Shown piece by piece: positions 23,713 to 29,298 of a DNA stretch of 29,298 nucleotides. The notes beneath the pieces are model-generated. The model was not told the DNA's origin and did no database searches. It worked only from the letters and a program-made list of their open reading frames with translations. The position numbers were made by a program, and so were the translations under genes. The stretch lies in the NCBI RefSeq assembly GCF_024708915.1, contig NZ_JANJXQ010000212.1, forward strand, positions 1 to 29,298, given 5' to 3'. Positions within the stretch are counted from its first letter, which is position 1. Every line of letters begins with the position of its first letter. Source of the DNA: Thiobacillus sp. GTDB lineage: Bacteria > Pseudomonadota > Gammaproteobacteria > Burkholderiales > Thiobacillaceae.

Positions 23713-24618
23713 ATGCGCATCAGTACCCAAACCCTGTACGAGACGGGCGCCGCCCGCCTCAGCGAGATGCAGTCCGGCCTTGCCAGGACGCAACAGCAAA
23801 TCTCCGCCGCACGCCGCGTGCTGACGCCGGCAGACGATCCCGTCGCTGCCGCGCGTGCGCTCGAGGTGACCCAGTCGCAATCGATCAATACGCAGCACGG
23901 CGTCAACCGGCAGAACGCGAAAAGCGCGCTCGGCGCAGTGGAGGGCACGCTGTCGGGCGTGACGGAATTGCTGCAGGACGTCAAAACCAGCGTCATCGCC
24001 GCAGGCAATCCCACGCTGAGCGACACCGAACGCGGTTTCATGGCGACCGAGTTGCGCGGCCGCCTCGATGAACTGCTGGGACTGGCCAACAGCCGCGACG
24101 CACTGGGCAATTATCTGTTTTCCGGTTTTCAGACCACGACGCCCGCATTTTCCAGAGACCCGGTTAGTGGCGCGGTGCAATACGACGGCGACCAGGGACA
24201 GCGGCTGATACAGGTCGACAGCACGCGCCAGATGGCGGTGAGCAACCCGGGGCAGGCCGTTTTCCAGGGCGGCGGACAGGATGTGTTCGCCACCCTGAAC
24301 ACGCTCATCGTGCAACTGGAAACGCCGGGCACCGCCGGGCTCGAAGCCACGCTGGCGACCGCCAACGGCGATCTGGACCTGGCGCTGAACAACGTGCTGA
24401 CGGTGCGCGCGTCGCTCGGCTCGCGGCTGCAGGAAATCGATGCGCTCGACAGCGTGGGCGAGGACCGCAAGCTGCAGTACAGCCAGACGCTGTCCGAGTT
24501 GCAGGATCTCGATTACGCCCAGGCGCTGACCCAGTTGTCGCAGCAACAGTTGACGCTCGAAGCGGCACAGAAATCGTTCGTGAAAACCTCCGGACTGTCG
24601 CTGTTCAACTTCCTGTGA
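23713..24618 (+). CDS. flgL: Hook-filament junction protein FlgL (HAP3)
   Basis: FlgL is the second junction protein, between FlgK and flagellin. This 301-aa protein has flagellin-like ends: MRISTQTLYETGAARLSEMQ, then RVLTPADDPVAAARALEVTQ, and the C-terminal SVGEDRKLQYSQTLSELQDL followed by DYAQALTQLSQQQLTLEAAQ and KSFVKTSGLSLFNFL. The middle contains the family's NSRDALGNYLFSGFQTTTPA and FSRDPVSGAVQYDGDQG. It starts 15 nt after flgK with AAGGGG upstream, and its stop is 8 nt before the CheZ-like gene, so the flagellar and chemotaxis genes may share a transcript. Confidence 0.95.
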   Translation: MRISTQTLYETGAARLSEMQSGLARTQQQISAARRVLTPADDPVAAARALEVTQSQSINTQHGVNRQNAKSALGAVEGTLSGVTELLQDVKTSVIAAGNPTLSDTERGFMATELRGRLDELLGLANSRDALGNYLFSGFQTTTPAFSRDPVSGAVQYDGDQGQRLIQVDSTRQMAVSNPGQAVFQGGGQDVFATLNTLIVQLETPGTAGLEATLATANGDLDLALNNVLTVRASLGSRLQEIDALDSVGEDRKLQYSQTLSELQDLDYAQALTQLSQQQLTLEAAQKSFVKTSGLSLFNFL

Positions 24619-24626
24619 GGTCCAAC

Positions 24627-25178
24627 ATGCTTCCCCAGGAACCTCCGTCCGGCGAATTGCCGATGAATACCCAGGTCATGCGTCTGTTGTCCGGCGTGTC
24701 CGTCCATGGCGATCAGCACCTGGCGGAGGTCGAGCGGGATCTGGTGCAGATGGATGTATTGCTGGACGAGGCCATCAAGAAGCTGTGCACGAATTTCATG
24801 GCGATTCATCACGCGGTCGACCGGCAGCAGGAAGCCTTGAACGGCCTGCTGGCCGGCAGCATGCCGGCGTCCGAGTATGCGGCGCGCATCGAGGCGCTGC
24901 GCGGCGAGATCGGCCAGCATGTCGGCGCCGCCGTGACAGGGCTGCAATTCCAGGACATGACCAGCCAGCTGATCGGCCGCATGGTGCAGCATCTGGCCGG
25001 CCTGCGCGACGTGTTCGGCGCGCTCGATACGAACGCTGCGGCCTTGCCGGAAAGCGGGAATGAAGCGCTGCTGGCCCTGCTGGGCGACATCGGCAACCGG
25101 GTCGGCGTGCGTAGCTCAGGCGTGCGCAGCACGGTGAACCAGCGCCACATGGAAAGTGGCGACATCGAACTGTTTTGA
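24627..25178 (+). CDS. CheZ-like putative chemotaxis phosphatase
   Basis: This 183-aa, mostly helical cytoplasmic protein is placed directly before cheY. The core helix carries LQFQDMTSQLIGRMVQHLAG, in which Asp110 and Gln114 give the DxxxQ spacing of the CheZ active site (D143/Q147 in E. coli, within FQDLTGQVIKRM). The tail ESGDIELF is acidic then hydrophobic, like the CheY-binding end of CheZ. The family role would be to speed CheY-P dephosphorylation; this is inferred, since overall similarity to CheZ looks low and the protein is shorter (E. coli 214 aa). FQDM-type helices also occur in some receptor-like proteins, which is the main alternative. The ATG at 24627 has GAGGT overlapping the flgL stop; an in-frame GTG at 24615 is the alternative. 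Confidence 0.65.
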   Translation: MLPQEPPSGELPMNTQVMRLLSGVSVHGDQHLAEVERDLVQMDVLLDEAIKKLCTNFMAIHHAVDRQQEALNGLLAGSMPASEYAARIEALRGEIGQHVGAAVTGLQFQDMTSQLIGRMVQHLAGLRDVFGALDTNAAALPESGNEALLALLGDIGNRVGVRSSGVRSTVNQRHMESGDIELF

Positions 25179-25191
25179 AATGACGGAATAC

Positions 25192-25207
25192 GCGGGCGCA
25201 TGCCCGC
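25192..25207. other. Short hairpin between the CheZ-like gene and cheY
   Basis: GCGGGC (25192-25197) and GCCCGC (25202-25207) form a 6-bp GC-only stem with a GCAT loop in the 52-nt gap. No T run follows, so it is more likely an mRNA structure than a terminator. Confidence 0.35.
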
Positions 25208-25230
25208 CCATGCAAAAAGCGGGAGCAACA

Positions 25231-25596
25231 ATGAGTAAAACAATACTTGCAGTGGACGACTCGGGGTCGCTGCGCCAGATGCTGTCCTTCAGCCTGAAGG
25301 CCGCGGGCTATGGCGTGGTCGAAGCGGTGGATGGGCAGGACGGCCTGGACAAGGCGAGGAAGCAGACGGTCGACCTGGTGCTCACCGACCAGAACATGCC
25401 GGGCATGGATGGTCTGAGCCTGATCAAGGCACTGCGCGGAATGAAAAATTACCAGAATGTGCCGATATTGATGCTGACCACCGAGACCGGCGACGACATG
25501 AAGGCAAAGGGCCGGGCTGCCGGTGCCAATGGCTGGCTGGTGAAGCCGTTCGATCCAGCACGGCTGACCGAGGTGGTGAAAAAACTGATCGGCTGA
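25231..25596 (+). CDS. cheY: Chemotaxis response regulator CheY
   Basis: This 121-aa single-domain receiver, phosphorylated by CheA, would bind the flagellar switch to change rotation. It has the acidic pair Asp9-Asp10 (LAVDDSG), phosphoacceptor Asp53 (VLTDQNMPGMDG), the switch Thr in LMLTTE (~83-84) and Lys105 (WLVKPFDP). No output domain follows. The ATG at 25231 was chosen because MSKTILAVDDSG matches the CheY start; the frame is open upstream into the CheZ-like gene without homology. GGGAG precedes it. cheA follows after 46 nt. Confidence 0.95.
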   Translation: MSKTILAVDDSGSLRQMLSFSLKAAGYGVVEAVDGQDGLDKARKQTVDLVLTDQNMPGMDGLSLIKALRGMKNYQNVPILMLTTETGDDMKAKGRAAGANGWLVKPFDPARLTEVVKKLIG

Positions 25597-25642
25597 GGAT
25601 GCAGCGAACGAGCCTGCAGCAAATAAACGACGGAGCTTGAAA

Positions 25643-27718
25643 ATGACTATTGATATGAGCCAGTTCTACCAGGTGTTTTTCGACGAGGCGGACGAGCTGC
25701 TCGCCGAGATGGAGAAACTGTTGCTGGCTCTCGACGTGTCCGCGCCCGACAGCGAGGACCTCAACGCGATCTTCCGAGCCGCGCATTCCATCAAGGGCGG
25801 CGCCGCCACGTTCGCCTTTACCGACATCACCGAAGTCACCCACATGCTGGAGTCGCTGCTCGACAGGATCCGCAAAGGGGAAATGGCGCTGACGCCCGAG
25901 CATGTGGATGCCTTCCTGGCGGCCAAGGACGTTCTGACCATGCAGATGGATGGCCATCATCATGGATCGAGCGTCGACCAAGATGCGGTCGGCAGCGTCT
26001 GCCACCGGCTGAAGGCGCTGTCGCAGGGCATCGTTGCGGAAACGCCGGCCGTCGAGGCCGTTTCGGCGGCTGCCCCCGAGCCCGTCGCAGCCGCACCGGT
26101 TGCGGATGCGGACGGCAACTACATTTTCCGCATCGAACTGCCCGCAGTGCCGCAGCGGGATGTCGATGCGCTGGCGGCGGAACTGGGCTTGCTGGGCACG
26201 ATCGGCCAGGCGTGCCTGGCCGACCAGCGCACGGTTTTCACGCTGACCACCAGCGAGAGCCAGGACAACATCGTCGCGATCTGTTCGTTCGTGCTCGATC
26301 CGGACGATCTCACGATTACGCTGGGCGCCGCCCCGGCGGCCCCGCAAGCAGCGCTGCAGGGCGACAGCGAAACGAAGCAGCCGGCCGAAGACCCGGGCTA
26401 TGGGATTTTCGAGCCGCAACAGGCGGATGCGGCCAGCCCGCCGGCCCCTCCTGTCGTCAAACCGGAGCAAGCCGCGGCCGAAACCAAGAACTTGGGCCGA
26501 CGCGCCAGCGACAAGGAAGGCGCCAATCAGGAGTCGTCGTCGATCCGGGTCGGCATCGAGAAAGTCGATCAGCTGATCAACCTGGTCGGCGAACTGGTCA
26601 TCACCCAGGCCATGATCGAGCAGCGCATCGGCGCGCTCGATCCCATCGCCCACGAACGCCTGCTCAACAGCGCCAGCCAGCTGGCGCGCAACACGCGCGA
26701 CCTGCAGGAAGCGGTGATGTCGATCCGCATGATGCCGATGGATTATGTGTTCTCGCGTTTCCCGCGCATGGTGCGCGATCTGGCCGGCAAACTCGGCAAG
26801 AAGGTCGATTTCGTCACCCACGGCGCCGCCACCGAGCTCGACAAGGGGCTGATCGAACGCATTGTCGATCCGCTGACCCACCTGGTGCGCAACAGCGTCG
26901 ACCATGGCATCGAAATGCCCGAGAAGCGCCGCGAGAGCGGCAAGAGCGAAACCGGCAAGCTGACCCTGTCGGCCGCGCATCAAGGCGGCAACATCGTGAT
27001 CGAGGTGAGCGACGACGGCGGCGGTCTGAATCGCGAGCGGATTCTTGCCAAGGCGAAGCAGCAGGGCATGGATGTATCGGACACGATGCCCGATGCCGAT
27101 GTCTGGAATCTTGTTTTGGCCCCCGGATTTTCCACTGCGGAAGTGGTGACCGACGTATCCGGCCGCGGCGTGGGCATGGACGTGGTCAAGCGCAACATCA
27201 CGGCAATGGGCGGCACCGTCGATATTCGTTCGGTTCCCGGCAGCGGCACCACGATGGCCATCTCGCTGCCGCTGACGCTGGCCATTCTCGACGGCATGTC
27301 GGTCAAGGTGGGAGAAGAGGTGTACATCCTGCCGCTCGGCTACGTCATCGAATCGCTGCAGCCGGCATCGGCCGACGTCAAGGAAATTGCCGGCCAGGGC
27401 CGGGTGATCAAGATACGCGGGGAATATCTGCCGCTGATTCCGCTGTACCAGATCTTCGCCATCGAGCCGTGTTTCACCGATCCGGCGCAGGGGATCGTCG
27501 TCATTCTCGAGGCCGACGGCAAGAAGGCCGCCTTGCTGGTCGACAGCCTGGTCGGGCAGCAGCAGGTGGTGGTCAAAAACCTCGAGTCGAATTTCCGCAA
27601 GGTGGCCGGCATTTCCGGCGCCACCATTCTGGGGGACGGCGGCGTTTCCCTGATTCTCGACGTTTCCGCGCTGTTGCGCTCAAGCCGCCAGCTCAGCGCT
27701 GACCCCATTTTTTACTGA
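25643..27718 (+). CDS. cheA: Chemotaxis histidine kinase CheA
   Basis: CheA is the receptor-coupled kinase that phosphorylates CheY. Of 691 aa, the order is: HPt/P1 (~1-130) with phospho-acceptor His48 in AAHSIKGGAATF; a P2-like alpha/beta region (~155-235, YIFRIELPAVPQRDVDALAA); a Pro/Ala linker; P3 dimerisation from ~301 (IRVGIEKVDQLINLVGELVI); the ATPase with N-box NSVDHG (Asn417), SDDGGG (~456-461) and GRGVGMDVVK (~507-516); then the CheW-like P5 domain (~560-690). All catalytic boxes look intact. The ATG at 25643 with upstream GGAG is preferred over a TTG two codons earlier. Its place between cheY and cheW is classical. Confidence 0.97.
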   Translation: MTIDMSQFYQVFFDEADELLAEMEKLLLALDVSAPDSEDLNAIFRAAHSIKGGAATFAFTDITEVTHMLESLLDRIRKGEMALTPEHVDAFLAAKDVLTMQMDGHHHGSSVDQDAVGSVCHRLKALSQGIVAETPAVEAVSAAAPEPVAAAPVADADGNYIFRIELPAVPQRDVDALAAELGLLGTIGQACLADQRTVFTLTTSESQDNIVAICSFVLDPDDLTITLGAAPAAPQAALQGDSETKQPAEDPGYGIFEPQQADAASPPAPPVVKPEQAAAETKNLGRRASDKEGANQESSSIRVGIEKVDQLINLVGELVITQAMIEQRIGALDPIAHERLLNSASQLARNTRDLQEAVMSIRMMPMDYVFSRFPRMVRDLAGKLGKKVDFVTHGAATELDKGLIERIVDPLTHLVRNSVDHGIEMPEKRRESGKSETGKLTLSAAHQGGNIVIEVSDDGGGLNRERILAKAKQQGMDVSDTMPDADVWNLVLAPGFSTAEVVTDVSGRGVGMDVVKRNITAMGGTVDIRSVPGSGTTMAISLPLTLAILDGMSVKVGEEVYILPLGYVIESLQPASADVKEIAGQGRVIKIRGEYLPLIPLYQIFAIEPCFTDPAQGIVVILEADGKKAALLVDSLVGQQQVVVKNLESNFRKVAGISGATILGDGGVSLILDVSALLRSSRQLSADPIFY

Positions 27719-27756
27719 GGCCGGATTGCCCATTCGGGTAAAAAAGGATTGACACC

Positions 27757-28254
27757 ATGTCCTACACCACACAGACACAAGCACAGGCCGGCATCGGAGA
27801 GATTGCCGGGAAAGAGTTCCTGGCCTTCACCCTGGGGCAGGAAGAATACGGCATCGACATCCTGCGGGTGCAGGAGATCCGGGGGTACGAACCGGTCACC
27901 CGCATCGCCAACGCTCCCGATTTCATTAAGGGCGTGGTGAATCTGCGCGGCATTATCGTGCCGGTCGTCGACATGCGCATCAAATTCAGCCTGGGCACTC
28001 CCACCTACGATCAGTTCACTGTGGTGATCATCCTCAATATCGGCGGCCGGGTCATGGGCATGGTGGTGGACAGCGTCTCCGACGTCACCACGCTGTCCCC
28101 GAATCAGGTGAGGCCTGCGCCGGAGATGGGGACTTTCGACAGCGACTGCCTCATCGGCCTCGGTACGCTCGACGAGCGCATGCTGATTCTGGTCGATATC
28201 GAGAAGCTCATGTCGAGCAGCGAAATGGGATTGATGGAAAAAATCGCAGCCTGA
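27757..28254 (+). CDS. cheW: Chemotaxis coupling protein CheW
   Basis: CheW is the adaptor linking receptors to CheA in the signalling array. This 165-aa single CheW domain shows [20 protein letters not shown], then [39 protein letters not shown] and [20 protein letters not shown], ending with [20 protein letters not shown]. All are standard for the family, including the NLRG turn that contacts CheA and receptor. AAAAAGGA precedes the ATG, 38 nt after cheA. Confidence 0.97.
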   Translation: MSYTTQTQAQAGIGEIAGKEFLAFTLGQEEYGIDILRVQEIRGYEPVTRIANAPDFIKGVVNLRGIIVPVVDMRIKFSLGTPTYDQFTVVIILNIGGRVMGMVVDSVSDVTTLSPNQVRPAPEMGTFDSDCLIGLGTLDERMLILVDIEKLMSSSEMGLMEKIAA

Positions 28255-28303
28255 CGGGCCGTCGGAATCAAGTAACTACTATGCAAAAAGTCGGGAGTTT
28301 TAA

Positions 28304-29298
28304 ATGTTTGAAAACCTGAGCATCAAGGCGCGCCTGGTCTTCATCGTGTCTTTTGTGTCGGTTCTTCTGCTGGGTGGCGCAGCCATCGGCCTGTACGGAA
28401 TCACTGAAAACGGAAAAGGGCTCGAAACCGTTTACGAGGATCGTACTGTTCCGCTGGTGGACCTGGGCCTCGTCATCGATATGGCCAACCGTATCCGCAC
28501 CAATATGGTGATCACGGTTAATGCGGGCATGCCGGAGGTGGCCGAAGCAGCCAATGCGGAATCGCTCATGCTGGAGGGCGAAATCAATACGCTCTGGACA
28601 AAATACACCGGCACCCGCCTGACCCCGGACGAACGGCAGCTGGCGGACGATTTCAATTCCAGATGGAAGGCTTACCAGGCATCGCGCGACGCCACGCTGA
28701 AACTGGCAATGCAAGATGACGACATCGTCGCGGCCCAGGAACATGCCACCAGCGATGGCGGGCCAAAATTCACCGCTGCGCGCGAGACCCTGTTCAAACT
28801 GATCGAGCTGCAGGGTTCGGTCGCCAGGCAGGAATTCGAACAGGCACGCGAGCGCAGTGTGGCGATCCGCAATTTTGCCGTCGCCGCAGTCGCCATGGGT
28901 CTGGGTTTGCTGGTCTGGATCGGCCTCATGACCATCCGTGCCATCACGCATCCGCTGAATACGGCCGTGAAGCTTGCGCGCGCCGTTGCTTCCGGCGACC
29001 TGACGCAGCGCATCGAAGTCCGCTCGACGAATGAGACCGGCCAGCTGATGCAGGCGCTGAAGGACATGAACGAGAGCCTGGTCCGGATAGTCGGTCAGGT
29101 TCGTACCGGCACCGACAGCGTGGCCACGGCATCGAGCCAGATTTCCAGCGGCAACCTCGACCTCTCCTCGCGCACCGAAGAGCAGGCCTCGTCGCTGGAA
29201 GAGACCGCCAGTTCGATGGAAGAGCTGACCAGCACTGTCCGGCAGAACGCCGAGAACGCCCGCCAGGCCAACCAGCTTGTCGTCTCCACCGCCGACGT
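28304..29298 (+). CDS. Methyl-accepting chemotaxis protein, N-terminal part (3' end outside window)
   Basis: This transmembrane chemoreceptor feeds the CheA-CheW complex. 331 codons are visible and the frame is open to the window end. Residues ~9-31 form TM1 (FIVSFVSVLLLGGAAIGLYG). A ~155-residue periplasmic helical sensor of the four-helix-bundle type follows (MANRIRTNMVITVNAGMPE, RLTPDERQLADDFNSRWKAY). TM2 is ~190-212 (NFAVAAVAMGLGLLVWIGLM). HAMP (~213-265) has AITHPLNTAVKLARAVASGD and LTQRIEVRSTNETGQLMQAL. The start of the signalling domain shows the first methylation helix, SSRTEEQASSLEETASSMEE (from ~288). The ligand cannot be deduced. GGGAG precedes the ATG at 28304. An antisense frame over its first half is a shadow. 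Confidence 0.95.
   Translation, partial: MFENLSIKARLVFIVSFVSVLLLGGAAIGLYGITENGKGLETVYEDRTVPLVDLGLVIDMANRIRTNMVITVNAGMPEVAEAANAESLMLEGEINTLWTKYTGTRLTPDERQLADDFNSRWKAYQASRDATLKLAMQDDDIVAAQEHATSDGGPKFTAARETLFKLIELQGSVARQEFEQARERSVAIRNFAVAAVAMGLGLLVWIGLMTIRAITHPLNTAVKLARAVASGDLTQRIEVRSTNETGQLMQALKDMNESLVRIVGQVRTGTDSVATASSQISSGNLDLSSRTEEQASSLEETASSMEELTSTVRQNAENARQANQLVVSTAD

Noticed and set aside
21667..24546. 959-aa open frame antisense to flgK and flgL
   Set aside because: It mirrors the codon periodicity of flgK/flgL, is rich in Arg, His, Gly and Val without any domain, and the plus-strand genes are certain.

Overview
The window is GC-rich chromosomal DNA from a motile Gram-negative bacterium, most likely a betaproteobacterium of the Nitrosomonadales / Thiobacillus / Gallionellaceae type. 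The grounds are the flgN-flgM-flgA block divergent from flgBCDEFGHIJKL, P- and L-ring genes that imply an outer membrane, and three tandem DUF2173-type genes, a family I associate with sulfur oxidisers. The taxonomy is inferred from gene content only. I found no rRNA, tRNA, CRISPR array or transposase.

Bases 1-9900 hold metabolic, housekeeping and unknown genes, mostly on the minus strand. In order they are: the 3' part of cfa; a 66-aa small ORF with a near-ideal ribosome binding site; a glutathione S-transferase-like gene (minus); a compact operon of three paralogous ~110-130 aa DUF2173-like proteins (plus), convergent with a membrane GGDEF diguanylate cyclase; a conserved-looking 138-aa protein; a class I methyltransferase; a cytochrome b561; a TauD-like Fe(II)/2-oxoglutarate dioxygenase; and a minus-strand run of a 126-aa unknown, a cold-shock/DUF1294 fusion and rlmA, the last two overlapping by 4 nt.

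Bases 10124-12541 encode an exported 805-aa protein of unknown function. It has three WGxYxxLxGxxWR-type repeats, a long Q/R/E-rich coiled coil and a six-cysteine C-terminal domain.

Bases 12800-24618 are the flagellar axial locus. flgN, flgM and flgA are on the minus strand. flgB to flgL are in canonical order on the plus strand, giving rod, hook cap, hook, L-ring, P-ring, rod cap/muramidase and hook-filament junction. A hairpin-forming repeat flanked by 10-bp direct repeats sits between flgF and flgG and looks like an insertion into a once compact junction. A candidate FliA (sigma-28) promoter precedes flgK.

Bases 24627 to the end are a chemotaxis operon: a divergent CheZ-like protein with a DxxxQ motif, then cheY, cheA, cheW and the 5' part of a methyl-accepting receptor gene that runs off the window. 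Receptor, CheW, CheA and CheY would form the sensory pathway; the CheZ-like protein may supply CheY-P dephosphorylation. FlgM and FlgN couple hook completion to late gene expression and junction-protein export.
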